From: Thalassolituus marinus
GTDB taxonomy: Bacteria; Pseudomonadota; Gammaproteobacteria; Pseudomonadales; Oceanobacteraceae
Length of the DNA: 64,000 bases
Reading direction: 5' to 3'
Assembly (NCBI RefSeq): GCF_020320395.1
Contig: NZ_JAEDAH010000020.1
Span: forward strand, 62,001 to 126,000
The position numbers were made by a program, and so were the translations under genes. Shown one piece after another: positions 36,890 through 46,598 of this stretch (within the stretch, counting starts at the first letter, position 1; every line of letters starts with the position of its first letter). The notes under the pieces were generated by a model. That model did not search any database. It worked only from the letters and a program-made list of their open reading frames with translations, and was not told the origin of the DNA.

Positions 36890-38605
36890 ATGTCTCTGAC
36901 CTTCTCTTTCCGCACCTTGTTGCTGGGTGGGGTAGCGGGTGCTTTGTGTGCATCTCAGGCTGCCGCCATGTCTGCAGCACCGCAAAGCCTGTCTACTGAA
37001 TTGATTTTTACCAACAGCACTGACCAGACTTTGCAGGTCAGTGTGGAAGGGGAAGCGACCTTACTGGTCAACGAAGTGCCGCCCCTCGCCACCCGGGTAC
37101 TGACTCGCCTGCAACGCACTCAGGGCTCAGAAGGTGAGGTGATGGTGCATCTGTCGTCTGCGGCAGACAGCCTGACGCTCGCGCAGTCACTGGATGGTCT
37201 GGCACTGAGCTATTCGGCTCGCGGCAGCGACTGGCAGACCGGCGCCTTCTCTGATGCGGAAATTCACCAGCAGCAGGTGAGCTTCGACTCGCTGCCCGCC
37301 CATATTGCAGTGCGCGCTGACGATACCGATGAAGGCGGCAACATCCGCTATGTGTTGCAGCATGTACCGCAGCGTCAGGTCTCTGCCGAAGCCGGTGAGC
37401 TGGCTGTTCTCGGTTATAACATCTGGGCCACCACCATTTATGGCTCAAAGAAAGTTGATACCCGATTGCAGTTAATGCCAGCGATGATGGCAGGTTATGA
37501 CGTACTGGTGCTGACAGAGGTCTTTGATGCAGCGCCATCCGATAAATTGCTGCAGGCATTGCGTGCCGAATATCCGTATCAGACCGGTGATATTTTCAAG
37601 GCTGGCAAATTGATGCCGTCAGGTACCCGTATCCTGTCGCGCTGGCCGATTGAGCGTGAAGATTCCTACGCCTACGATGCCTGTGATGGCATTCAGTGTG
37701 CCGCTACCCGTGGTGTGATTTACGCCCGCATCAATAAAGCCGGCAAGGCATATAACCTGTTTGCTACCCATACGCAGTCGTCTGATGACGATGCCAACCG
37801 TAATGCGCGTCTGGCACAACTGGCGGAAATGGGGCAGTACATTCAGAGCCTGAATATTCCGGCTGATGAGCCGGTGCTGATGGCCGGTGATTACAACGTG
37901 AATAAGATCGGTCTGCCGCAGGATCGTGATCAGATGGAAAGCCTGCTACAGGCGCAGGAACCTGAGAACCTCGGCCATAATCTGAGCTACGATTCGGCCA
38001 GCAATCACTGGGCCGAAGCGCCGTATCTGGAATACCTGGATTACACGCTGTTCAGTCGCGTACATCAGCAGCCTTTAGCGGCAACGCAGCGCATCTTTGC
38101 GCCGCGCGATATTTCCGCGGCGATGTGGGGGGAATGGGATCTGTCGGATCATTACGCCGCCGAAGGAATCTTCCGCTTTGACGCCAGTGACGCCGCCAGC
38201 AACGACTTCCCATACGCCGGGCAGGTCGTGCATCTGCGTACAGCTAATGGTCATTTTGTACGCGCCATGAGCGGTGGTGGCAGCTTCATTTCTGCGGGTT
38301 CATCCCAGCCTGGCACATGGGAAAGCTTTATTCCGGTAAACCTCGGCGACAATAAAATTGCTCTGCGGGCACGAGATGGCAGTTATATCGGACTGGATTC
38401 CTATCTGCTGGGTACGCTGACCTGTGGTCATGCTCAGAGCAGTGCCGCTGCTGCGTTTACCGTGACCGATCTGGGTAACGATCGTGTGGCGTTGCGCGCG
38501 GACAACGGTCGTTATATGCGTGCGGATTTTGGCGGTGGTGCGGGACTCAGTGCGGCGTCGTCAGCGCTGGGCGATAACCAGACATTCACACTGCTGCACC
38601 CTTAA
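36890..38605 (+). CDS. Secreted sphingomyelinase-like phosphodiesterase with C-terminal trefoil domain
   Basis: 571 residues. Signal peptide (residues 1-26, ending SQAAAM). N-terminal beta-rich region about 30-160; endonuclease/exonuclease/phosphatase catalytic domain about 168-430 with LGYNIW, VLVLTEVFD (metal-binding Glu), FATHTQSSDDDANRNAR, MAGDYNVN (Asp/Asn pair) and DLSDHYAAEG (catalytic Asp-His), the pattern of bacterial neutral sphingomyelinases. C-terminal fascin-like beta-trefoil about 437-571 (repeated LRTANGHFVRA, LRARDGSYIGL, LRADNGRYMRA), probably a lipid- or glycan-binding module. Substrate could be sphingomyelin or another phospholipid. Its stop overlaps the convergent gene by 4 bp. 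Confidence 0.85.
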   Translation: MSLTFSFRTLLLGGVAGALCASQAAAMSAAPQSLSTELIFTNSTDQTLQVSVEGEATLLVNEVPPLATRVLTRLQRTQGSEGEVMVHLSSAADSLTLAQSLDGLALSYSARGSDWQTGAFSDAEIHQQQVSFDSLPAHIAVRADDTDEGGNIRYVLQHVPQRQVSAEAGELAVLGYNIWATTIYGSKKVDTRLQLMPAMMAGYDVLVLTEVFDAAPSDKLLQALRAEYPYQTGDIFKAGKLMPSGTRILSRWPIEREDSYAYDACDGIQCAATRGVIYARINKAGKAYNLFATHTQSSDDDANRNARLAQLAEMGQYIQSLNIPADEPVLMAGDYNVNKIGLPQDRDQMESLLQAQEPENLGHNLSYDSASNHWAEAPYLEYLDYTLFSRVHQQPLAATQRIFAPRDISAAMWGEWDLSDHYAAEGIFRFDASDAASNDFPYAGQVVHLRTANGHFVRAMSGGGSFISAGSSQPGTWESFIPVNLGDNKIALRARDGSYIGLDSYLLGTLTCGHAQSSAAAAFTVTDLGNDRVALRADNGRYMRADFGGGAGLSAASSALGDNQTFTLLHP

Positions 38606-39747
38606 TCGTCATCCTGCTGGCGGAACGGCAGCAGGCTTCTGGCCTGCTGCTGGTAGCTCAGCACTTGCTGACGTTCTTCATCGGTAAAATCTGCAACGGC
38701 CTGAGCAAAACCCGGGTGCTGCAGATAGTGATAACTGCGCGTGATAACGGGTTCAAAACCACGGCTGATTTTATGCTCACCCTGAGTGCCGGGATCAAAA
38801 CGCTGCAGATTATTTTCAATGCAGAATTCAATGCCCTGGTAATAGCAGGCTTCAAAATGCAGGCCGTCGATATCGTCCAGCGCTCCCCAGTAGCGGCCGT
38901 ATAACGTCTGCTCATCATAAAAATACAAGGCGCTCGCCACCGGTGTTTCATCAATGCAAGCGATGACCAGCATCATTTGCCCGGACATCGTCGTTCGCAA
39001 TTGCTCGAAAAACGCCTGATTCAGATACGGCCATGAGCGCCGGCGCTGATAGGTGTCCTGATAACAGCGATAAAAAAAGGCGATATCGGCAGCGGAAATA
39101 TCAGTGCCACTTTTGCGTTGCAGCGTCACACCTTGCTGCACAATCCGCAGCCGCTCTTTATTTACGCTCTTGCGTTTACGACTGGTGAAATACTGCAGAT
39201 AGTCAGCGAAACTCTGGTAGTCGCGGTTATGCCAGTGAAACTGACAACTGATGCGTTCACTGACCTGCGCATGTGGCGCCAGCGGCGTTGCCGGGAAGGT
39301 GAGATGCCAGCTACTGAGGTTAAGACGTTCACAGATCCCGTTCAGCAGGGGAATAAGCGTCTTTTCATCGGGTAAAATGCCAAGGTGACGTGGACCGGAC
39401 GCCGGGGTAAAAGGCACAGCCCACTGCAGTTTCGGATAGTAGTTCAGGCCGTAACGCTGGTATGCCTCGGCCCAGCTCCAGTCAAACACATATTCACCGT
39501 AGCTGTGCTGTTTCACATAGCAGGGTAACAGCCACTGAGGAGCGTCTGAGTTGTCGGTCAGGTACAGGACCTGCCAGCCGCTGGGGTGATCGGCCTGCAG
39601 GCCGATGCAGCCGCAGTCTTCCAGCGCAGCGAGAAAGGCGAAATCAAGAAACGGGTAGCGCTGAGGGTTGCTGTCAGCGCTCAGCCTTTGCCAGGCGTCC
39701 TCGCCAATGTCGTGAATACTGTGAACGATGTTTACCCTGGTAATCAT
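38602..39747 (-). CDS. FemAB-like GNAT-fold protein (DUF482 / PF04339)
   Basis: 381-residue protein of the FemAB_like family (peptidoglycan-biosynthesis-associated annotation). Recognisable segments: NPFLDFAFL-like SNPQRYPFLDFAFLAALEDC, then YPKLQWAVPFTPASGPRHLG, FTSRKRKSVNKERLRI, and the C-terminal YYQGIEFCIENNLQRFDPGTQ with GEHKISRGFEPV. No signal peptide. Family members are predicted aminoacyl- or acyl-transferases but substrates are mostly uncharacterised. It is divergent from the HIT protein gene. Confidence 0.82.
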   Translation of the reverse strand: MITRVNIVHSIHDIGEDAWQRLSADSNPQRYPFLDFAFLAALEDCGCIGLQADHPSGWQVLYLTDNSDAPQWLLPCYVKQHSYGEYVFDWSWAEAYQRYGLNYYPKLQWAVPFTPASGPRHLGILPDEKTLIPLLNGICERLNLSSWHLTFPATPLAPHAQVSERISCQFHWHNRDYQSFADYLQYFTSRKRKSVNKERLRIVQQGVTLQRKSGTDISAADIAFFYRCYQDTYQRRRSWPYLNQAFFEQLRTTMSGQMMLVIACIDETPVASALYFYDEQTLYGRYWGALDDIDGLHFEACYYQGIEFCIENNLQRFDPGTQGEHKISRGFEPVITRSYHYLQHPGFAQAVADFTDEERQQVLSYQQQARSLLPFRQQDDD

Positions 39748-39826
39748 GGCGGTTCCGTTGTCCGTGCTGGTGTCCCTGAACGCGTGGGCCTATTATGACT
39801 TTGTATTACAACTGCCGGAGAGCATT

Positions 39827-40285
39827 ATGTTCCGTCTTGATGAACGTCTTCAATCTGACACTATCCTGATTGGCCGTCTGCCGCTGTGTCAGGTGCTGCT
39901 GATGAACGACAGCCGCTACCCCTGGGTTATTCTCGTACCTGCCCGCAATGACGTGTTTGAAGTGTATCACCTGTCCCACGACGACCAGATGCAACTGGCA
40001 AAAGAGTCGTCCTGGGTACTGGAGAAAATGGCGGACCACTTTTCTGCAAAATCCATGAATGTTGCGGCGTTGGGCAATGTCGTTGCTCAGCTGCACGTTC
40101 ATCATATTGCACGTTACACCGATGACCCTGCCTGGCCGGGCCCGGTTTGGGGACACAGCCCGGCGGTAGCCTATGACTCTGATACGCTGGAAAAGCGTGT
40201 GCACGACCTGAAAAGCCTGTTTTCCAGTCATTTTGTCGATGACCTGACAGGCGAGGACGATGTCGAAAACTACGTTTACTGGTGA
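39827..40285 (+). CDS. HIT-family (histidine triad) hydrolase
   Basis: 152 residues with the triad QLHVHHIARY (H-x-H-x-H pattern with a final His at the motif end) near residue 95 and an N-terminal LLMNDSRYPWVILVPAR segment typical of bacterial HIT domain proteins acting on nucleoside phosphoramidates or dinucleotides. The frame is open further upstream to 39728, but the family starts at MFRLDERLQSD, so I used the ATG at 39827. Six bp separate it from the gloB-like gene, implying an operon. Confidence 0.85.
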   Translation: MFRLDERLQSDTILIGRLPLCQVLLMNDSRYPWVILVPARNDVFEVYHLSHDDQMQLAKESSWVLEKMADHFSAKSMNVAALGNVVAQLHVHHIARYTDDPAWPGPVWGHSPAVAYDSDTLEKRVHDLKSLFSSHFVDDLTGEDDVENYVYW

Positions 40286-40291
40286 GGCGCT

Positions 40292-41086
40292 ATGCAGGTC
40301 ATCCGACGCTTTATGAACAACCCTCTGCGTAATTTTAATTACCTGATCGGTTGCGAAGAAACCCGCCAGGCTATCGCACTGGACCCGCTGGATGGCGAGC
40401 AGATGCTGCAGCTGGCGGCAGAATACGGCTATGACATTAAGCTGATTGTGAACACCCACGAACACCACGACCACATTGAAGGGAATCCGGTGGTTAAGGC
40501 GGCAACCGGCGCTCCTGTGTGGGCGCATCAAAGCGCCATGGGCAAAATCCCGCAACAGGCTCGTGGCCTGGTCGCGGGTGACTGGGTGGAGCTGGGAACA
40601 ATACGTCTGCAGGTGTTATACACACCGGGTCACACCCCGGGGCATCTTTGTTTGCTGGCGCCTGCATCCCAGTATGATCCGGTTCCCATCCTGTTTTCCG
40701 GCGATACGCTGTTTAATGCCGCCGCCGGAAACTGCCGTAATGGCGGAAATGTGGATGAGATGTACGACACCTTTGTTTCGCAGTTGATGCCACTACCCGA
40801 TGAAACGATTTTGTATCCCGGCCACGATTATATGAAAACCAATCTGGCCTTTGCCCTTAATCGTGAGCCGGCCAATCGCATGGCTGAATACTGGACCGAT
40901 CAGGTTCAGGCACTGGAACCTGATGACATGCCGGTTATGACACTCGGTCAGGAGCGTCAGTACAACCCGTTTTTACGCCTGCATGAAGTGCGGATTCGTG
41001 AGCAGTTATTGCAGGATTTTCCGCAACTGGGACAAGCCGACCGGGATGTATTCCGGGCGCTGCGCCAGTTGCGCGACCAGTGGTAA
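40292..41086 (+). CDS. gloB: Hydroxyacylglutathione hydrolase-like metallo-beta-lactamase (GloB-type)
   Basis: Glyoxalase II-type enzyme hydrolysing S-lactoylglutathione. Metal ligands: THEHHDH (about residue 54-60), H in TPGHTPGHL (about 113), D in SGDTLF (about 140) and H in YPGHDY (about 178). C-terminal substrate helices with NPFLRLHE resemble glyoxalase II. 264 residues, near the usual 250-258. Possibly connected with the lactate genes through the glyoxalase pathway, but not adjacent to them. Confidence 0.83.
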   Translation: MQVIRRFMNNPLRNFNYLIGCEETRQAIALDPLDGEQMLQLAAEYGYDIKLIVNTHEHHDHIEGNPVVKAATGAPVWAHQSAMGKIPQQARGLVAGDWVELGTIRLQVLYTPGHTPGHLCLLAPASQYDPVPILFSGDTLFNAAAGNCRNGGNVDEMYDTFVSQLMPLPDETILYPGHDYMKTNLAFALNREPANRMAEYWTDQVQALEPDDMPVMTLGQERQYNPFLRLHEVRIREQLLQDFPQLGQADRDVFRALRQLRDQW

Positions 41087-41095
41087 TGCAACGAT

Positions 41096-41539
41096 TTATT
41101 CGCGCACAGTCAGTCGATAGCTGCGATGGCAGGCATTGCAATAATTGAGCAGCATATGGCTGTTTTTCAGCGCTTCAGCGGAAGAGTCTGATGCAGCCAG
41201 TGTTTGCCATTGCTGATCCATGCTCTGAGCCATTGTGCGAAACCCCTGCGGAAACGAGCGGCCAATCCCTTTGGGCTTGGTCTCTGCCTGAAAGGCATTC
41301 AGGGCACTTACCCGTGCGGCAATTGCCCCGGGTTTTTCGGCAGCCAGATCACCCTGAATCAGGGTGACCGTTTCCAGCATCTGACGCATGTATTCCCGTA
41401 CCCACTGCTGTTCATCAGCCTTAAGTGCAAAAACCTCACGGTTATCTGCCAGTGCCGGATATGCAACACAGGCAAGGGCAATAACACTGGTGGATAGCCA
41501 CAGTTTCAGTGGACGAAAAGTGCGAAAATACTTCATCAC
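41096..41539 (-). CDS. Cytochrome c', class II (periplasmic)
   Basis: 147 residues with a signal peptide (first 32 residues, ending AYPALA) and a single haem-binding motif CNACHRSYR located at the C-terminus, as in four-helix-bundle cytochromes c'. The helical body (EQQWVREYMRQMLETVTLIQ) fits. Class II members bind NO or shuttle electrons; no partner gene is adjacent. Convergent with the gloB-like gene. Confidence 0.82.
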   Translation of the reverse strand: MMKYFRTFRPLKLWLSTSVIALACVAYPALADNREVFALKADEQQWVREYMRQMLETVTLIQGDLAAEKPGAIAARVSALNAFQAETKPKGIGRSFPQGFRTMAQSMDQQWQTLAASDSSAEALKNSHMLLNYCNACHRSYRLTVRE

Positions 41540-41569
41540 GTTATCCTCTTGCGGATTGATAATTTCTTT

Positions 41570-42298
41570 TTACTCTGCTTTTCCGCCACTGAAAATGTGG
41601 TCAATTGTCGCAGCAATATCCTGCCCCCACAGGTCATAGCCAGCGGCATTGGGGTGGTAACCGTCGCGCGCCATTTTATCGCTGGTAATTTTCATCGGTG
41701 TGCTGATGTGGTGCCAGCCGTTCTGGCGACAGGTTGCAGCCAGAACCTGATTAAGCTGCCAGGCACGCAGACCGAGAAAGAAATTCAGAGGTTTTGGCAG
41801 AGCAGGAAATTGCTGCATGGCCGGCACCCGGGTGCAGGCGACCAGCGCCGGCTTTGGCAGTTTGCTGACCAGCTGTTGCAGGTGTTGCTGCCAGTCTGAC
41901 AAGGTCGTAAAGCGTGTGGTGTCGTTGACGCCGAAGGTTAGCAACACACATACAGGTTTTTCGTCGCTGATGCGGGGCAGCAGATCAACGCTGCTAAGAA
42001 TATCGCCTACGGTATAGCCATTGCGGCCGACACTGTGCCAGCCTGAACAGTTACGTGAATGGCGCTGTATCGCAGCGGTCAGACCCTGCTGAATATCGTC
42101 AACGCCGATACCGGCCACTGTGCTTTCGCCGATATGTATCAGTGTGAACTCGCCTTTATCTGACGCTCCCGCTGCAATACCTGAGGGTTCCGGTAAGCGC
42201 ACCGTATCGCGTTTTACCCGTTTGCCCTGAGCAATAATCAGAGGCAACAGCGGCACGAGTGGCAGATACAGCAGGGCGGAAAGGCGCGCTTTAAACAT
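41570..42298 (-). CDS. SGNH/GDSL-type esterase
   Basis: 242 residues. N-terminal hydrophobic segment (LSALLYLPLVPLLPLIIAQG) may be a signal anchor. SGNH blocks: IHIGESTVAG (block I, with GES in place of GDS), a conserved Gly near GRNGYTVGDIL, FGVNDTTRF (block III, Asn) and DGYHPNAAGYDLWGQ (block V, Asp and His). Probably a lipase, thioesterase or acyl-ester hydrolase facing the periplasm. Thirty bp downstream (its 3' side) lies the cytochrome c' gene on the same strand. Confidence 0.83.
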   Translation of the reverse strand: MFKARLSALLYLPLVPLLPLIIAQGKRVKRDTVRLPEPSGIAAGASDKGEFTLIHIGESTVAGIGVDDIQQGLTAAIQRHSRNCSGWHSVGRNGYTVGDILSSVDLLPRISDEKPVCVLLTFGVNDTTRFTTLSDWQQHLQQLVSKLPKPALVACTRVPAMQQFPALPKPLNFFLGLRAWQLNQVLAATCRQNGWHHISTPMKITSDKMARDGYHPNAAGYDLWGQDIAATIDHIFSGGKAE

Positions 42299-42368
42299 AG
42301 AGGATACTGATCAGCGAGAGTGAAGTCGCTTCACTATACGGCCAGCGAATGGCGCTGGCAAAATCACG

Positions 42369-42965
42369 CTAAGTGTTGAGGGCAAGTTCAATGCGCTGGC
42401 GTAGTTGAGGAACAACATCCAGTTCAAACCAGGGATTCTTTTTCAACCAGAGCTGGTTGCGTGGTGAAGGGTGAGGCAACGCAAAGCTGCCGCTGGGGAA
42501 GTGTTGCCATTGGCGAACACGCTCGGTCAGGCTGCTATACGCATCGTTGAGATAATACTTCTGAGCATACTGACCGATGAGTAACGTCAGCTGTATCTCG
42601 GGCAAACATTGCAGCAGTTGCTGATGCCAGGCTGCCGCGCACTCGGGGCGTGGTGGCAGATCACCGCTTTTGCCTTTACCCGGATAGCAGAAGCCCATCG
42701 GCATAATGGCGATGCGGGAGGCATCATAAAAGGTCTGGTCACTGACGTTCATCCACTGGCGTAAGCGTTTACCACTGGCGTCGTCCCAGGGGACGCCGGA
42801 GGCATGCACTCTGGTGCCGGGGGCCTGTCCGATAATCAGAATCCGAGCGCTGCTGGCTGCCTGTACAACCGGTCGCGGACCGAGAGGCAGGTGATCTTCG
42901 CACAGGGTGCAGTTTCTGATCTGGTTAAGCAGGGGAATCAGCTGTTTCATGGTGTCAGCAGGCAT
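42369..42965 (-). CDS. Uracil-DNA glycosylase superfamily protein
   Basis: 198 residues of the UDG fold: NCTLCEDHLPLGPRPVVQ near the start, the catalytic-loop-like ILIIGQAPGTRVHASGVPWD (about 43), then LLIGQYAQKYYL and the DNA-minor-groove loop ALPHPSPRNQLWLKKNPWF. The CxxC (with only two nearby cysteines) suggests it lacks the full four-cysteine Fe-S set of family 4/5 enzymes. Probably removes uracil or another damaged base, but some members of this subgroup have no proven activity. Confidence 0.82.
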   Translation of the reverse strand: MPADTMKQLIPLLNQIRNCTLCEDHLPLGPRPVVQAASSARILIIGQAPGTRVHASGVPWDDASGKRLRQWMNVSDQTFYDASRIAIMPMGFCYPGKGKSGDLPPRPECAAAWHQQLLQCLPEIQLTLLIGQYAQKYYLNDAYSSLTERVRQWQHFPSGSFALPHPSPRNQLWLKKNPWFELDVVPQLRQRIELALNT

Positions 42966-43023
42966 AAAAAAGCGGCCGGTTCCTGACGGAACAGACCGCT
43001 TACATGGCCACAGAAAGGCTGGC

Positions 43024-43533
43024 TTATACAGCCATGTCTTTCAGTTTTTTCAGTGGCAGAATCTTAACCTTGGTTGATGCAGGCTTAGCCGCAACATCCA
43101 TGGTTTCACCCGGACGGAATGGGTTTGGTACATTCTTACGGGCTTTCTGAGCAGGCTTTTTGATGGTCTTGATTTTCAGCAGACCTGGCAGAGTGAATTC
43201 ACCAACGGCACGTTTTTTCAGGTGACGTTCGATAACAATGTTCAGCTCATCCAGTACTGCAGTCACATCTTTGCGGCTCAGGCCGGTGTTTTCTGCAATT
43301 TCGTTCAGGATCTGAGTCTTGGTGTATTTCTCAGACAGTGCGGTCACTTTACGCGCAGGTGCTGCAGCGGCAGCTTTAGCGGCCGGAGCCTTACGTGCAG
43401 GCGCTTTTGCTTTAGCAGGCGCTTTAGCCGGTGCTTTAGCTTTTGCTGGTGCCTTGGCTTTAGCAGCGGCTTTCGCTGGTGCTTTTGCTTTAGCAGGGGC
43501 TTTTGCTTTTGCTGGTGCTTTTCTTGCAGCCAT
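43024..43533 (-). CDS. HU-type DNA-binding protein with histone H1-like Lys/Ala/Pro tail
   Basis: 169 residues. Residues 1-62 are almost entirely Lys, Ala and Pro in KAPAKA repeats (with ARKAPAAKAAAAAPARK at the end), resembling histone H1 C-terminal tails. Residues about 65-165 form an HU/IHF-type domain (YTKTQILNEIAENTGLSRKD, VGEFTLPGLLKIKTIKKPAQ, NPFRPGETMDVAAKPASTKV). Such HU-histone hybrids compact DNA in several gammaproteobacteria. The repeat-rich DNA of the tail is prone to length changes. Single gene; a T-rich hairpin-poor gap follows. Confidence 0.88.
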   Translation of the reverse strand: MAARKAPAKAKAPAKAKAPAKAAAKAKAPAKAKAPAKAPAKAKAPARKAPAAKAAAAAPARKVTALSEKYTKTQILNEIAENTGLSRKDVTAVLDELNIVIERHLKKRAVGEFTLPGLLKIKTIKKPAQKARKNVPNPFRPGETMDVAAKPASTKVKILPLKKLKDMAV

Positions 43534-43709
43534 AGTCAGATCCTTTTTAGAGTTTTGTTCCGGAGTCGGGCAGCTTTGAAACCGGCCTTTCTTCAGGCTT
43601 TTGCGTATCAGAGCGCCATTCGATTCTTAAGCAAAAAAACAGGGGTGGCAAGGGTTTTACCCCTGTTTTTCAGGCATTTTTGACTAAAAAGATGACTCAG
43701 GCTGCGTTT

Positions 43710-44528
43710 TCAGCCCAGTTTTTTCAGAACCCAGCCAAAAACGTCGCTGTAGCGTACTGGCATCAGCCGCTGCAGACGGTCCATCAGGCGCGCATCTCCA
43801 CCGATCAGAATGCGGCGCTGACGTCGCTCCAGACCGCGAATAATTGTCTCTGCAGCCTGTGCCGGAGTGGTTCGCGCCATTTTCTCAAAGTCTTTTGCCT
43901 GCTCATCCAGAGACTTATCTCCGGTCATTGAGGTTTTCATGCGGCCATTACGTACGATGTTGGTCTTAATACCACCCGGGTGCACGGTGGTAACGAATAC
44001 AGAGCTGTTTTTCAGCTCCTGGCGCAGGCACTCTGTGAAGCCGCGTACGGCAAACTTGGTTGCGTTGTAGGCTCCCTGAGTCGGCAGAGCGATGATGCCG
44101 AAGATGCTGGAGACATTGACGATGGCGGCTTCAGGGCGTTGCAGCAGGTGAGGCAGAAACTCCTTGGTACCCTGCACAACACCCCAGAAGTTGATGTTCA
44201 CAATCCACTCCATATCGTCGTAAGACATGTTGCTGATGGTTTCGGACAGCGCGACACCGGCATTGTTGATGACAACATCGACCTGACCATGATCATCGAC
44301 CACTTTCTTTGCGTAGGCGCTGAAGGCTGCACGATCCGCTACATTCAGCACGTCGAGGGTTACCTGGCCCTGACCGCTGAGCAGTGAACGGGTTTCTTCA
44401 AGTCCCTGCATATTGATATCGGACAGTGCCAGATGCGCGCCGCGCTGGTGAAAGGCCTGAGCGAGTGCGCGCCCAATGCCGGAAGCGGCGCCAGTGATAA
44501 CGATGACTTTGTTCTGAAAAGAGTGCAT
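43710..44528 (-). CDS. Short-chain dehydrogenase/reductase (SDR)
   Basis: 272 residues, classical SDR: NAD(P)-binding TGAASGIGRALAQAF (about 11-25), NNAGVALSET (about 88), catalytic Ser in IVNVSSIFGI (about 141) and the YNATK Tyr-Lys pair (about 155-159). The C-terminal segment ERRQRRILIGGDARLMDRLQ is typical of SDRs acting on lipid or hydrophobic substrates. Substrate not determinable. Confidence 0.87.
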   Translation of the reverse strand: MHSFQNKVIVITGAASGIGRALAQAFHQRGAHLALSDINMQGLEETRSLLSGQGQVTLDVLNVADRAAFSAYAKKVVDDHGQVDVVINNAGVALSETISNMSYDDMEWIVNINFWGVVQGTKEFLPHLLQRPEAAIVNVSSIFGIIALPTQGAYNATKFAVRGFTECLRQELKNSSVFVTTVHPGGIKTNIVRNGRMKTSMTGDKSLDEQAKDFEKMARTTPAQAAETIIRGLERRQRRILIGGDARLMDRLQRLMPVRYSDVFGWVLKKLG

Positions 44529-44664
44529 AGGAGTTCCCTGCGGGCGGATTGTTATGGTTATGGCGCCAGACTAACGCTTTGCCGCCGTTGCTCAAGGTGA
44601 ATATGTGACGATTTAGGTGCCTGGCGACGCTCTGCGGAACTATCGGAGGGGGGTAGAAATCCGT

Positions 44665-44670
44665 TATACT
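44665..44670 (+). promoter_or_regulatory. Probable -10 box of the aspS promoter
   Basis: TATACT in CCGTTATACTGCCCGCC, about 90 bp before the aspS start. No good -35 at 17 bp; tentative. Confidence 0.4.
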
Positions 44671-44757
44671 GCCCGCCTTTTATTTTATGGTCAGCCGCTC
44701 GCCCGTGATTTGGGCGCGGCTACGCTAAATTTGACGAATCGGAAGCAGGACCAAGCG

Positions 44758-46530
44758 ATGCGCACGCACTATTGTGGTGATATCAACGAAACCTTGATCG
44801 ACCAAACCGTAACCTTCTGTGGCTGGGTGCACCGTCGCCGTGACCACGGTGGTGTAATCTTCCTGGACGTACGTGACCGCGAAGGTCTGGTACAGGTGGT
44901 TTTTGACCCGGATACCGTTGAAGCGTTCAACACCGCAGACAGCGTTCGCTCTGAGTTTGTTGTACAGATTTCCGGTCGTGTTCGTGGTCGTCCTGAGGGC
45001 ACCACCAACGCCAACATGAAGACTGGCATGATCGAAGTGCTGGGCAAGGAAATCAGCATCCTGAACAAGGCTGCTACTCCTCCGTTCCCGCTGGATGGCT
45101 ACACCGATGTTGGTGAAGATATCCGTCTGAAGTTCCGCTACATGGATATGCGTCGTCCTGAAATGCAGGACAAGCTGCGCTTCCGTTCGAAAGTAACTTC
45201 TGTTGTGCGTCGCTACCTGGAAGAGAATGGCTTCCTCGATATCGAAACCCCGATTCTGACTCGTGCTACGCCGGAAGGTGCTCGAGACTACCTGGTACCA
45301 AGCCGTACTCACGAAGGTTCTTTCTTCGCTCTGCCGCAGTCTCCACAGCTGTTCAAACAGCTGCTGATGGTGTCCGGTTTCGACCGTTACTACCAGATTG
45401 CCAAGTGTTTCCGTGACGAAGATCTGCGTGCTGACCGTCAGCCGGAATTCACCCAGATTGATATCGAAGCCTCCTTCATCAATGAAGAAGACATCATGGG
45501 TCTGGCTCAGGGCATGATCAAAGAGATCTTTGCCAAAGAACTGAACGTTGATCTGGGCGATTTCCCACGTATGCCGTTCGCAGAAGCGATGAGCAAATAC
45601 GGTTCCGATAAGCCGGATATGCGTATCCCGATGGAAATCGTTGACGTTGAAGAGTTCCTGCAGGATATCGACTTCAAAGTATTTGCTGCCCCGGCAAAAG
45701 ATCCTAAGTGCCGCGTTGCTGCACTGAAAGTACCGGGTGGCGCAGAACTGTCCCGTAAGCAGATTGATGACTACACCAAGTTCGTCAGCATCTACGGTGC
45801 TAAAGGTCTTGCCTGGATCAAGGTGAATGAAATCGAGAAGGGTGTAGAAGGTCTGCAGTCTCCGATTATCAAGTTCATCGGTGATGACAACACCATGAAG
45901 ATCATGGAAAAACTGCAAGCGAAGAACGGTGACATCATCTTCTTCGGCGCTGATAAAACCAAGATCGTTTGTGATGCTCTGGGTGCGCTGCGTTGTAAAG
46001 TGGCTGAGGACCTCAACCTGTATACGTCCGAGTGGGCTGCACTGTGGGTTGTTGATTTCCCGATGTTCGAAGAAAACGACGATGGTTCTCTGACTGCACT
46101 GCACCATCCGTTCACTTCGCCAAGCTGTACTCCGGAAGAAATGGCTGCCAACCCAACGGCTGCTCTGTCCCGTGCTTACGATATGGTACTGAACGGTTGC
46201 GAGTTGGGTGGTGGTTCTATCCGTATCCACGATCAGGATATGCAGGCGAAAGTATTCGACGTACTGGGTATCAGCGAAGAAGAACAGCGTGAGAAGTTCG
46301 GCTTCCTGCTCGACGCTCTGAAGTTCGGTGCGCCACCACACGGTGGTCTGGCATTCGGTCTGGATCGTCTGATCATGCTGCTGACCGGTGCGAACAGTAT
46401 TCGTGAAGTGATCGCCTTCCCGAAAACTCAGTCTGCTGCCTGTGTTATGACTCAGGCGCCGGGCGAGGTGAGCACCGCGCAGCTGCGTGAGCTGAACATC
46501 AAACTGCGTGAAAAACCGAAAGCAGAATAA
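44758..46530 (+). CDS. aspS: Aspartyl-tRNA synthetase
   Basis: Class II synthetase charging tRNA-Asp (or tRNA-Asp and tRNA-Asn if non-discriminating). 590 residues: N-terminal OB anticodon-binding domain (about 1-105; [20 protein letters not shown]), motif 1/2 region with [20 protein letters not shown] (about 218-237), bacterial GAD insertion (about 285-415) and motif 3 [16 protein letters not shown] (about 530). The open frame extends upstream to 44617, but [15 protein letters not shown] at 44758 is the family start. An intrinsic terminator follows the gene. Confidence 0.97.
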   Translation: MRTHYCGDINETLIDQTVTFCGWVHRRRDHGGVIFLDVRDREGLVQVVFDPDTVEAFNTADSVRSEFVVQISGRVRGRPEGTTNANMKTGMIEVLGKEISILNKAATPPFPLDGYTDVGEDIRLKFRYMDMRRPEMQDKLRFRSKVTSVVRRYLEENGFLDIETPILTRATPEGARDYLVPSRTHEGSFFALPQSPQLFKQLLMVSGFDRYYQIAKCFRDEDLRADRQPEFTQIDIEASFINEEDIMGLAQGMIKEIFAKELNVDLGDFPRMPFAEAMSKYGSDKPDMRIPMEIVDVEEFLQDIDFKVFAAPAKDPKCRVAALKVPGGAELSRKQIDDYTKFVSIYGAKGLAWIKVNEIEKGVEGLQSPIIKFIGDDNTMKIMEKLQAKNGDIIFFGADKTKIVCDALGALRCKVAEDLNLYTSEWAALWVVDFPMFEENDDGSLTALHHPFTSPSCTPEEMAANPTAALSRAYDMVLNGCELGGGSIRIHDQDMQAKVFDVLGISEEEQREKFGFLLDALKFGAPPHGGLAFGLDRLIMLLTGANSIREVIAFPKTQSAACVMTQAPGEVSTAQLRELNIKLREKPKAE

Positions 46531-46550
46531 TCTCTGACGGTTTAAATCGT

Positions 46551-46579
46551 AAAAAACGGGAGCTCAGCTCCCGTTTTTT
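46551..46579. terminator. Bidirectional intrinsic terminator of aspS
   Basis: Stem AAAAAACGGGAGC / GCTCCCGTTTTTT with a 3-base loop, 20 bp after the aspS stop. Confidence 0.95.
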
Positions 46580-46598
46580 TATGCTGCAAGGAATTCAT

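Noticed and set aside
39728-39826. Longer HIT protein start
   Set aside because: Would overlap the divergent FemAB-like gene start and add a hydrophobic leader foreign to HIT proteins.
44617-44757. N-terminal extension of AspRS
   Set aside because: The extension has no homology to AspRS and contains the likely promoter; the family start is at 44758.
44725-46341. 538-codon open frame opposite aspS
   Set aside because: Same cause: antisense shadow of a strongly biased essential gene.
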